Positions 35,444-43,465 of a stretch of DNA of 64,000 nt are shown one piece after another. This stretch comes from Salmonella enterica subsp. diarizonae (lineage in GTDB: Bacteria > Pseudomonadota > Gammaproteobacteria > Enterobacterales > Enterobacteriaceae), in assembly GCF_008692785.1 (NCBI RefSeq), contig NZ_VXJV01000001.1:620001-684000 (forward strand), read 5' to 3'. A program made the translations under genes and the position numbers. A model generated the notes under the pieces. That model saw nothing but the letters and a program-made list of their open reading frames with translations. It did no database searches and was not told the origin of the DNA. How positions within the stretch are numbered: the stretch's first letter is position 1; the number at the start of each line of letters is the position of its first letter.

Positions 35444-36147
35444 AATTAACTTACCACAATCTTTATAAGGTCTTCATAAAATAAATAAAACTTCTTATTT
35501 CAATAAGTTACAAAAACAAACCAGTAGTTTAGTCTGATTTCAATCAAAAAATATGGCCGGGATAACAATATATTATGGCGATAACCAACCAATTCCCCCT
35601 CCCTATTTTCAGCATCCCATGAAGACGATATTTCAATCAATTACGGGACATTTTATAGGCAATTTCAGTGTTAAATTTAAAGCACAATTTATCAAATTTA
35701 AGTATAAATCAGGAGTAAATGCGCTTAAAAAGCGTTACGTATCACATTTTTTTACCTTAGTTGTTTTCAAATAAACATTTAATGAAAATTTAACCAAAAT
35801 ATTTCATACATTTAATTTTCATTTACAACAAATCATTTACACTGATTTTCTACTGTTTTTCAGCGTGTAATTTTGTGAAAGAAATCGATTGCTTTTTATT
35901 TATCTTGAAAAAATAACCAGCAGAAGTCTTTTGTGCTTCACATCACAGAACAGGAAATTGCTTTTGGTCGGTAACGAGTAAGTGCAAGAAGAAAACGAGC
36001 GTAACGTGTAACACCTGAAGCTTAAAGCGCTCGGTTTTTCACCTACAGTGGGCAAAAAACCGGCTTTAAGGAAAAAAATGAATAATGATGATCTGGAGAA
36101 AGGAGACTTCTATTTCCCCAGTCTCTATTATGTTGGGAGATGATTTA
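35444..36147. other. AT-rich gap between tdcA and the fimbrial operon, with a large inverted repeat
   Basis: About 700 bases of low GC. A 73-codon frame (35553-35774, plus) has no ribosome binding site or homologue I recognise. No match to E. coli tdcR is apparent. At 36021-36070 two consecutive 8-bp perfect stems (CTTAAAGC/GCTTTAAG and CGGTTTTT/AAAAACCG) form one long hairpin with a 3-base bulge and 15-base loop. It lies 77 bases beyond the adhesin stop and could terminate the fimbrial transcript. Confidence 0.55.
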
Positions 36148-37386
36148 TCAATAATAAGAAATAGTAAAAGTCACTTTTCCATCAGCACGTCCGGGCGTAA
36201 TGATACCATCCGTCTGGATGTAACGTGCATACAAGGGAACGCTAACGTTACTTCGCCCGTCCCGGGGTAGTGTTAATATTTGCGCCACACTTAAATTAAA
36301 CGGTACCGGCGCACCATCTCCCCATCCCAGTTGAATACCCACGCCGGAAGCCGATGAAGGAGCCGAGGTATCGATACTCATTATGCCATTTGCGCTATCA
36401 ACGATGGCGGTATTCGGCGAAAAGTAAGCGCCAATAGTATTACTGGTCGGCGCAGGGATATGACTTGCCCCTCCCTGATCCCAGTTAAATAGCTGCGCCG
36501 TGTTCGATGCATCATAAAAGCCGTAAAAAGCAGGGCAGTTTTTTAACTCCAGATTTGTTTTTATCCATCCCGTTGTTGAACCTACGCCATCAAAATCCTG
36601 ATTAGCATCATAGCTTCCCATCGGAACGATAATATCCGGCGTAGTACATGTTTGTGCTGTGATATTTATACTGCCGCTAAATTCCAGAATATTTGAAACG
36701 ACAGGAAGACCGGGTATTGCTGGATAACCAGAGGCATTATCATAGTAGATCATTGCGGTCGGAAGGCTGGATGCATTTAAAGCATAGCTACCGGGATAAA
36801 TCGGCCCGATCTTTATTAAAGAGAGGTATCGAGTGCTACCATAAATCATATGACTCATATACCTACTGTTCATCGTAAGCTGGCGTATCCCACCGTTCGC
36901 ATAAGGTGCGCTTTGGCTAACCGCATTAGCACCATCGGAAATAATAACGCCGATACCGGGGATCGTCGTATTATAGACTTTACCATCATATTGCGCGGTG
37001 TTAGCTAATGTCATAGGCGCGGACTGAATGCCCAGATTATAAGTATAGTTAACGGTTTCCGGTGGTCTTGTACTGGTACAAAGGAGATGATACATCCCTG
37101 GATCTCCACCATACCAGGCTCCCCGATAGATAATGCTGCCGACCGGAATATCAATACCCGCCGAAATATTAATAGGCGCTAATGGTATGGTATCTCTTCT
37201 TGGTAAGGACGCATCATAAGGCGCGCAGGTCACTTGCGCCTGTACTACGCCACTACCAAGAATTAATACGAAAAAGACAATCCATTGCAGACTGCTGTAA
37301 GCCTTCCATAAGGAAATACGAAATTTCCTTTTTAATTTCTCTTTAATATCCATCGCCATTTTCTGCTTAAATAGTGACATTCGCAT
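36148..37386 (-). CDS. Two-domain fimbrial tip adhesin / minor subunit
   Basis: Last gene of the fimbrial operon. The open frame extends to 37485 inside the usher gene. A start at 37386 or 37380 is likely because a signal peptide follows (WIVFFVLILGSGVVQAQ, cleaved before VTCAPYDAS). No strong ribosome binding site is visible. The mature protein of about 360 aa has an N-terminal half with little similarity to known lectin domains (about 50-260). Its C-terminal pilin domain begins near SINITAQTCTTPDIIVPMG, with paired cysteines (AQTC and LKNC) and the terminal VTFTISYY donor-strand-type end. Receptor specificity cannot be read from the sequence. Confidence 0.85.
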   Translation of the reverse strand: MRMSLFKQKMAMDIKEKLKRKFRISLWKAYSSLQWIVFFVLILGSGVVQAQVTCAPYDASLPRRDTIPLAPINISAGIDIPVGSIIYRGAWYGGDPGMYHLLCTSTRPPETVNYTYNLGIQSAPMTLANTAQYDGKVYNTTIPGIGVIISDGANAVSQSAPYANGGIRQLTMNSRYMSHMIYGSTRYLSLIKIGPIYPGSYALNASSLPTAMIYYDNASGYPAIPGLPVVSNILEFSGSINITAQTCTTPDIIVPMGSYDANQDFDGVGSTTGWIKTNLELKNCPAFYGFYDASNTAQLFNWDQGGASHIPAPTSNTIGAYFSPNTAIVDSANGIMSIDTSAPSSASGVGIQLGWGDGAPVPFNLSVAQILTLPRDGRSNVSVPLYARYIQTDGIITPGRADGKVTFTISYY

Positions 37387-37429
37387 AATATGCGGTTCCG
37401 ACCTGCCTACCACACCAGTTTCTGCCGAA

Positions 37430-39991
37430 CTACTCACACAACCTGTTGAATTGTTGAAGTAAGGGGGCAGTTCGCCCTGCCGCAACTGGCATTAATTGGT
37501 AACTTACCTGGCACTGAATGGGCTGCGTCTCTGTCCATTTCACCTGTAGCCGATCGTGGTCGCGGGTAACACGGGTATATATCTGTCCGCCTTGTCCCGT
37601 ACTGCCAACCCTATTTCCCTGGCTATCCAATACCTCGGCGCCGAAGGGAACCGGTTCGCCTTTCCAGGTGACGTTAATAAGTACAGCAGTACCTTGCCGG
37701 GTGTCGTATTTCATTTTTACTACCGCACCTGAATAGGGAGCGCTTTTCTGATTAGTGCTCTCCAGTTCTGTCTGTGCCGGGATCCCTTTTGGATCGATAC
37801 TGATATCATTCATCTGGTAAGGGTTAAGATAAGGTACTACCGCATAACCGTGAGAATCGATTCGTACTCCCGGATAAGAAGAAACTTTCGCGCCTTCCGC
37901 GCCTTTTGCCTCTACCAGCGCAAATGTGTCTGAGGTATAAGGCGTGAATGTTAACCCGCCGGAATGACCCACGACCGTACCGCTCATCCCGGCAGAGGCG
38001 CTCCGGTAGCTTTTGCCGGTGCTGGCTGACGCCATCAGCGAACTACTTACACTACGGTAGTTGCCGCTGAGCGTGCCGCTCGTTCCAACATTCTGATTAA
38101 CATGCATTGCGGTTACGCCGTAGCTGAACTGGCTCTCCTCGCCACTCACCCCGGAAAGGGTGACCTGCTGGCCTGTTCTACCACTGGTATCATGCGTCAA
38201 ATCGGCTCTCAATCGCGGCGTAGCCACTCGGTCATCACGTCCTAACGGCAGGCTGAAGCTCACCAGGTAATTGGTCTGCTGCGCTCCCAGGCTTGAGAAA
38301 CTTCTCGCCGCGCTGATCCCCCATGTCAGTTGTTTGTATTGATTGTTGTAACCTAACTGAAATTGTTCATCCGTTCCCGCTTTGTTCCAGTAGTTCTGAA
38401 CAGAACCGTTCAGATACAATTGCCCCCACCGTTCGGGTAAGCCCTGCCCGTACGTCAATGTCATTCGGTTTTTGGCACGCCATATCGCATTTGAAGAAAA
38501 ACCGCGTTGCAGAGCATCGCGTGTCTGCATGGCCGTCATAAAATCCATATAGCCATCGGTTGAAAAGCGATAGGCCGCCAGTGAAATGTTGCTGTTAATT
38601 TCCCGAATAAGCTTGCTGTAGCTAACCTGGTAGCTTTGTCCACTGCGGGTGTTATTACGCCACTCCTCTTCCCCCAGTCGGGCATGGGCCTGGGTAATAT
38701 CAAACGATACGGCACCAACAGGCGTACCAACTGCCGCTCCAAGCTGAACTGCATAATAATTCTGGCTAAATTGCGCTCCTCCATAGCCCGTTAAGGCGTT
38801 CGTCAGACCATGCTGCCACGTCGCCTGATACACCATCGGCTTCTCCCGGACATTATCGTTACGCAACTTTCCGGCGGTGATGGCATAACGTGAAGATCCA
38901 GGGCGTAGTAATTGGGCAACTGAAGCGTAAGGCACGTTAAACCGTTGTTCCGTACCGTCTGCCTCACGCACAGTGACGTTAAGATCGCCGCCATAACCGG
39001 TTGGGTAGAGATCATTAATTAAAAATACCCCGGGCGTCACCGTGGTCTCGTACAAAACCAGCTCTCCCTGACGAACGGTCACTCTGGCGTTAGTACGCGC
39101 AATCCCCTGAATCTCCGGGGCATAGCCACGTAGCGACTCTGGCAACATGCGTTCATCCGTAACCATCTGCACGCCAGAAAAAGGTAGCGTATCGAACAGA
39201 TCCCCATTGGTATTAGATTGACCAATCAACATTCGGGCTTTTAAGAGCGGAACATCATGCTGAAGATAGGTATTGATAGTACCGTAGCTGTCTGGTCCAT
39301 TATTTGTACTGCTGTATGAGCCATTGTGACGCAGATACCATGAGCCAATATTTAGCCCCGCGTTTATACCGGCATATAATGAATTAAATTGCTGATTTTT
39401 CATTTCACTGTGATATCCATTTATGTTATATCCCAGTAACAGCGCGGGTATACCGCTATCCCATAATTGCGGACTCACCGTTCCTCTGGCTACCTTCAAC
39501 ATATAGAGCTGTGGAATGACAATATCCAGCCGTTGCTCATTACTATCATAATTAACTTTCGCTTCTGGCAGATATTGTTGAAGATCAATACAGCCTTCGA
39601 CGTTACTCTGGTTAAAAAAATTGTCCGGTAGTTTGTCATAATTAAAGGTAATGCTTTTCAGTACCTCTGTAGACAAACAGGGGTAAATAGATTTGTCATT
39701 TCTGGCTCGAAGCTCAATATCTTTTTTATTGATGAACTGATCATTTACATACATCGCTGTTTTATAAACGCCAGGTATTCCGGACGAACCATAAGCAAAA
39801 CGACTTAGATCGACTTTTTTTTCATCATCGGTATTCAGGAAAGTAGGATCAAACGCTACCGTTTTCATGGTCTGGCTTATCGCTGCGTTTGAGTCTTCAG
39901 CCCGTAGAATCCCCAGAATAGATGTTGAAAATATCGCTATTGCCAACGGCGGATATTTTTTCCGAAAGCCTAACTGAATATATTTAGACAT
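37430..39991 (-). CDS. Fimbrial outer-membrane usher
   Basis: A PapC/FimD-family usher that assembles pilins across the outer membrane. The start at 39991 (MSKYIQLGFRKKY) has AAGG 9 bases upstream and gives 853 aa. The frame extends to 40036 with no support. A signal peptide ends near LRAEDSNA. The N-terminal chaperone-binding domain shows FDPTFLN, DLSRFAYGSSGIPGVYKTAMYVN and a cysteine pair (YPCLST, VEGCIDLQQ). The 24-strand barrel with plug (GYAPEIQGIARTNARVTVRQ) follows. C-terminal domains (GEPVPFGAEVLDSQGNRVG) end near NRLCE. The length is normal and it appears intact. Confidence 0.95.
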   Translation of the reverse strand: MSKYIQLGFRKKYPPLAIAIFSTSILGILRAEDSNAAISQTMKTVAFDPTFLNTDDEKKVDLSRFAYGSSGIPGVYKTAMYVNDQFINKKDIELRARNDKSIYPCLSTEVLKSITFNYDKLPDNFFNQSNVEGCIDLQQYLPEAKVNYDSNEQRLDIVIPQLYMLKVARGTVSPQLWDSGIPALLLGYNINGYHSEMKNQQFNSLYAGINAGLNIGSWYLRHNGSYSSTNNGPDSYGTINTYLQHDVPLLKARMLIGQSNTNGDLFDTLPFSGVQMVTDERMLPESLRGYAPEIQGIARTNARVTVRQGELVLYETTVTPGVFLINDLYPTGYGGDLNVTVREADGTEQRFNVPYASVAQLLRPGSSRYAITAGKLRNDNVREKPMVYQATWQHGLTNALTGYGGAQFSQNYYAVQLGAAVGTPVGAVSFDITQAHARLGEEEWRNNTRSGQSYQVSYSKLIREINSNISLAAYRFSTDGYMDFMTAMQTRDALQRGFSSNAIWRAKNRMTLTYGQGLPERWGQLYLNGSVQNYWNKAGTDEQFQLGYNNQYKQLTWGISAARSFSSLGAQQTNYLVSFSLPLGRDDRVATPRLRADLTHDTSGRTGQQVTLSGVSGEESQFSYGVTAMHVNQNVGTSGTLSGNYRSVSSSLMASASTGKSYRSASAGMSGTVVGHSGGLTFTPYTSDTFALVEAKGAEGAKVSSYPGVRIDSHGYAVVPYLNPYQMNDISIDPKGIPAQTELESTNQKSAPYSGAVVKMKYDTRQGTAVLINVTWKGEPVPFGAEVLDSQGNRVGSTGQGGQIYTRVTRDHDRLQVKWTETQPIQCQVSYQLMPVAAGRTAPLLQQFNRLCE

Positions 39992-40066
39992 AAAAAGCCT
40001 TTTTGCTGATTTTATAAGCAGTAATAAAATAAGCATTAATTTAATCAGGGAAGCGTAATATCCGGA

Positions 40067-40768
40067 TCATTTAATATCAGCAGAGAATGCATTCACAGCA
40101 CCATAATCATTGACAAATGCACCGCTAATTTTACTACCCGCATTTCCAGGAATATTCACCATGATTGAACGGCGTGGGGGAACCATCACACCTGCAATTT
40201 TATTATTGTTCACTACCAGTCTGGCAAAGCTTACATAAAAGGGTGTCGGGTTCGTCGCTTCCAGATGAGTGCCTTTCGCCTGCCAGATAATGGATTTCAC
40301 TGCGTCATTAGCGCTTCCCTGCAATCCTGCCGGACGAAAGAACAGCTTAATACGACTACGAAAGGCTACCTGTAGCGTATTCTGGTCTGCTTTTGCCTGA
40401 TTTATACCCGGTATTTCCAGTACGTTTAGCCAGAAGACAGACTCTCTGTCTACAGGAAGACTGACACCGGTATAGCTAATCCGTAGCGTCTGGCCTTTTC
40501 CGGCATCAACTCGATTTATGGGTGGCGTCAAAACAAAAGGGACTTTAATCGCCGACGGGCGTGCATTCTGATCGCCACTATCAATCCAGCTTTGCAGTAA
40601 GATCGGCGCCGAACCGTTATTCATGATCTTAACGCTAATTTCATTATTGTCAGATGGATAGATAATACGCGTACCGCTAATTACTGCACTAGCTAACGCA
40701 TTTTCACTAAAAATTGTCAGTACTATAAATACAACACTATGAATAAATACACGCGCCGAAAATTTCAT
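40067..40768 (-). CDS. Periplasmic fimbrial chaperone (PapD family)
   Basis: A 233-aa chaperone with a signal peptide cleaved after SENALA (about 26). The subunit-binding arginine lies in SGTRIIYPSDNNEISVKI. The family signature is seen as ESVFWLNVLEIPG (about 108-120), with the G1 strand region TLQVAFRSRIKLFFRPAGL. CCAGGAGAATCC precedes the ATG. It donates the G1 strand to pilins and passes them to the adjacent usher, whose gene starts 75 bases downstream. Confidence 0.95.
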   Translation of the reverse strand: MKFSARVFIHSVVFIVLTIFSENALASAVISGTRIIYPSDNNEISVKIMNNGSAPILLQSWIDSGDQNARPSAIKVPFVLTPPINRVDAGKGQTLRISYTGVSLPVDRESVFWLNVLEIPGINQAKADQNTLQVAFRSRIKLFFRPAGLQGSANDAVKSIIWQAKGTHLEATNPTPFYVSFARLVVNNNKIAGVMVPPRRSIMVNIPGNAGSKISGAFVNDYGAVNAFSADIK

Positions 40769-40791
40769 GGATTCTCCTGGCGTTGAATAAT

Positions 40792-40810
40792 AGGGGGAAA
40801 TTTTCCCCCT
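40792..40810 (-). terminator. Hairpin between pilin and chaperone genes (attenuator-like)
   Basis: AGGGGGAAA, one base, then TTTCCCCCT form a perfect 19-bp palindrome in the 66-base gap after the pilin stop. As RNA it folds into a GC-rich stem with a short loop, followed by ATTATT. Such stems after a major pilin often stop or process most transcripts, which keeps pilin in excess over chaperone and usher. Confidence 0.6.
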
Positions 40811-40834
40811 CTTCTTAGCGCAACGTTAAACGGT

Positions 40835-41380
40835 TCATTGATACTGAATGGAATAAACTACGTTACTGCCAACAGTACCGGCAGTAGTTTCATCCTCCGC
40901 ATAATAGCGGACGGTATAGGGTAAATTAGCCGTGCCGCTGCTGACATTAACGTATGTATTGCCCGTCGTCTGGTTCGTATTACCAACGTGGATTACGGAC
41001 TGAGATGAACTGGAAGCGTCCAATAACTGGAGGCTGACGTTCGTTGCATTTCCCGTCATGTTCTTCAGCCGACCATTAACCAGATCGACAGATGTACCTG
41101 ATTCGAAAAACGCAGAGGCGGTTTGCAGGGTATTGGCACAGTTATTCAACGCCATAACAAAGCCTGTTTCACCCGCTGTTTTCGTGGCGGCATCCAGTTG
41201 GCTGGTACTCACGGTAGGTAAAACAACGGTTGCATCCGCCCCCTGCCCATCCACAGAGACATCACAGGTATTTGCTGTCAGCTCACCACTAAAGGTAATA
41301 GTTCCTGTGGAGGCCGCCTGTACTAATCCTGTCATGCAAAAAAGGCTTGTCAGCGATATAATGCGATTTAGGTTTTTCAT
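40835..41380 (-). CDS. Major fimbrial subunit (FimA-type pilin)
   Basis: A 181-aa pilin. The signal peptide is cleaved after TGLVQA (about 22). The mature N-terminus STGTITFSGELTANTCDVSVDG contains the donor-strand extension and first cysteine. The second cysteine is in FVMALNNC, and the end is NVVYSIQYQ with the penultimate tyrosine-type motif of FimA pilins. As first gene of the minus-strand operon it probably forms the fimbrial shaft. The ATG at 41380 is preceded by AAGAAGGAAAAAAG. Confidence 0.95.
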   Translation of the reverse strand: MKNLNRIISLTSLFCMTGLVQAASTGTITFSGELTANTCDVSVDGQGADATVVLPTVSTSQLDAATKTAGETGFVMALNNCANTLQTASAFFESGTSVDLVNGRLKNMTGNATNVSLQLLDASSSSQSVIHVGNTNQTTGNTYVNVSSGTANLPYTVRYYAEDETTAGTVGSNVVYSIQYQ

Positions 41381-42395
41381 CTTTTTTCCTTCTTATTGCT
41401 TTTTAATAAAGCCATTCTAATTCTCCCGACTTAAAATGGCGCATTCGTTATCAACAGATCATTAATATGGTTAGGTTTACTAAAAAATATTTCCTTCAAC
41501 GAGCATAGAAAATAAAACTTACTTCTCTCGGTTATAAACCACCTATTAAAGCGTAGCGGTGAATGCATGTTGTACATCGCCGTCAAACTCATGCGCAAAC
41601 CATTTTGATACATACTAATAACACCAAACACAAAAATAAATCATGGTTTGCTTAAATATAAATTTAAGAAAAAACCCATTACAAAATAATATAAGAGTAG
41701 CTACAAGCATCATATACAGGCATGAAAATTTGCTTTTTCAGAATATCTCTCTATTTCTTAACGATAAACGCCATGCCATTTCACAAAACTGCTGTCATAT
41801 CATATGTTATTTAAGACGATATAAGACTCCGTACCAGCATGGTTTATCATTTTTCCGCTTTAGCGGTGAGTGCATAATCTCCACAATAGTGCGGTTGTAT
41901 ATATAAAAGGTAAGAATTTTCGGTAGATTACACCTTCCGATAAATTATTTCACAAATGATTTTAGAAGAAGCCTAAGCCGTTACTTCTCTTTACATCGCT
42001 GACATCACGCATTACGTCGCTGGAATGCCTTTGCCTGCCATTTATATTGATCGGCGTCTTATTAAGGGATGGTATCAGCCAGTTAAGACGAGCATTACCC
42101 TACTTAACCGGAATAACTTAGACAGTTCACCCCAAAAACCAATAAAATTTAGCATATTAATCTAAATTTAAGGTTAAGCTCATTTCACTTGATGGCCACG
42201 TATAAATACCGAAAACTATTTGTCGGTAGCTCCGCCAGGTTATCGCTATAGTGGAAAAGAATGGGTATTAAGGCACCGGCTAAAATAGCCTCTCATTGGG
42301 TATACGTATGGCATAATGCGCCATCCCGATAAACCGATAAATGGCGGTTCCTATTTTATATTAAAACAGAAACTCCGGGAAAGGAATTGATCGAC
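41381..42395. promoter_or_regulatory. 1-kb AT-rich divergent control region of the fimbrial cluster
   Basis: No convincing gene. Frames at 41431-41631 (minus) and 41643-41906 (plus) lack ribosome binding sites and recognisable families. Several repeats are present: TAGCGGTGAATGCAT (41554-41568) recurs as TAGCGGTGAGTGCAT (41861-41875). TTACATCGCTGACAT (41991-42005) recurs as TTACGTCGCTGGAAT (42012-42026), exactly 21 bases on. The region must contain the promoters of the pilin operon (leftward) and of the LuxR-type gene (rightward). Confidence 0.6.
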
Positions 42396-42926
42396 ATGGC
42401 AGTATACGTTGTGAGCAATAACCTTTATTTACAAGAAGGTATGACTGCGTTGATTCGTAGCACAGGTACTAAAGTGATAAAGGCAGGCATACATGATTTA
42501 CCTTTTGATCTTCTCAGCTTTGAGGATATTATTATTCTTCACCTTAGCCCCGACAGTAAAAACTACGCAAGAATTATTTCCTCACTAAATCGATTAACGA
42601 AGTTAATGGTGGTACAAACATCGATGAATCTATTATGTTGCCATGCCGATCACATCATTAATGCAAAAGATTCGTTATCTAATCTAAAACAGGCAACGCT
42701 TAATTTATTAAAAACCATCAAAAGTAAAATTAATGATGGTCCATTGCTCAGTCGTATTGAAAATATTATACTCAATTATGCTCTTGCAGGGAAAAGCGTT
42801 AATGCCATTGCGCATATTTTAAAATTACCGCCAAAGAGAGTATATGATTATCGCAGTCGGGCGTGCAAAAGGCTGGGTGGAAAAAAAATTCACGACCTTT
42901 TGCTGATACAAGAAATTTTCAACTAA
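42396..42926 (+). CDS. LuxR/FimW-like fimbrial regulator with degenerate receiver
   Basis: A 176-aa protein. The start at 42396 (MAVYVVSNNLYLQEGM) has AGGA 10 bases upstream; a TTG three codons earlier overlaps that site. The C-terminal LuxR-type helix-turn-helix covers about 115-176 (NYALAGKSVNAIAHILKLPPKRVYDYRSRACKRLG). The N-terminal half looks like a response-regulator receiver. The acidic pair is replaced by SNN, and the phospho-acceptor position in DIIILHLSPD reads His instead of Asp, so control is probably phosphorylation-independent. It is divergent from the pilin operon and a likely activator or switch. I do not recognise a specific orthologue. Confidence 0.8.
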   Translation: MAVYVVSNNLYLQEGMTALIRSTGTKVIKAGIHDLPFDLLSFEDIIILHLSPDSKNYARIISSLNRLTKLMVVQTSMNLLCCHADHIINAKDSLSNLKQATLNLLKTIKSKINDGPLLSRIENIILNYALAGKSVNAIAHILKLPPKRVYDYRSRACKRLGGKKIHDLLLIQEIFN

Positions 42927-42939
42927 GATATTAATGGTT

Positions 42940-42980
42940 GCTGGTATACACATTTTATCGAGGGAAATGTGTATACCAGC
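42940..42980. terminator. Bidirectional terminator, 16-bp perfect stem
   Basis: GCTGGTATACACATTT (42940-42955) and AAATGTGTATACCAGC (42965-42980) are exact complements around a 9-base loop. It sits between the stops of two convergent genes, 13 bases after one and 2 bases from the other. ATTTATTTT follows on the plus strand. Confidence 0.7.
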
Positions 42981-42982
42981 AT

Positions 42983-43465
42983 TTATTTTGCACAGTAAAA
43001 AAGTGGCCTCCCCCCGGTAGAAAAAATAAAACCACCAGCTCCTTGATTTTGAATAGAATAGTTGACACTTTTATCAGGAAAAACGTAGAAATCTGGCAAA
43101 ATCTTCGCCATTGTATCTGAGGGTAACGTTTCCAGGATACGGTACTTATTAACCTTTGTAGATATCAATTGATAAATATCGTGATTTTCTCTCCAACTAT
43201 ATTCAATATCTCGCCTGATTTTCCCTTTTAATTTATCATTCTCATAATAGTTACCGCTAACAGCTACAATCCCCTTTTTATCTTCCAGTGAATAAATAAA
43301 ATTGAGTTGAATATCTGAGCGTGATTGATTATAGAAAACGATCAGTGAGGAACGGCATTCTTCTTTGTCCAGAATCTTTGTCGTATAATAACTATATGAT
43401 GCGTACACTAACACCCCGGTAAGCAGAGAAGCAATACTGAAAGTAACACGTTTTTTATTATTCAT
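42983..43465 (-). CDS. YqeJ-like single-pass periplasmic partner protein
   Basis: A 160-aa protein starting MNNKKRVTFSIASLL at 43465, where the ATG overlaps the end of the upstream gene by 8 bases. This implies translational coupling. One N-terminal membrane segment (about 7-28) is followed by a periplasmic domain with two cysteines (EECRSSLIVF near the membrane and the terminal PLFYCAK). Size and arrangement resemble E. coli YqeJ, the partner of YqeI, and by analogy ToxS with ToxR. Function is inferred: it may stabilise or gate the upstream regulator. Confidence 0.7.
   Translation of the reverse strand: MNNKKRVTFSIASLLTGVLVYASYSYYTTKILDKEECRSSLIVFYNQSRSDIQLNFIYSLEDKKGIVAVSGNYYENDKLKGKIRRDIEYSWRENHDIYQLISTKVNKYRILETLPSDTMAKILPDFYVFPDKSVNYSIQNQGAGGFIFSTGGRPLFYCAK

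Noticed and set aside
35553-35774. 73-codon plus-strand frame upstream of tdcA, possibly a tdcR equivalent
   Set aside because: No ribosome binding site, low-complexity Lys/Phe-rich composition in AT-rich DNA, and no resemblance to TdcR that I can recall.
41643-41906. 87-codon plus-strand frame in the fimbrial control region
   Set aside because: No Shine-Dalgarno and no recognisable domain; it overlaps repeat sequences that look regulatory.
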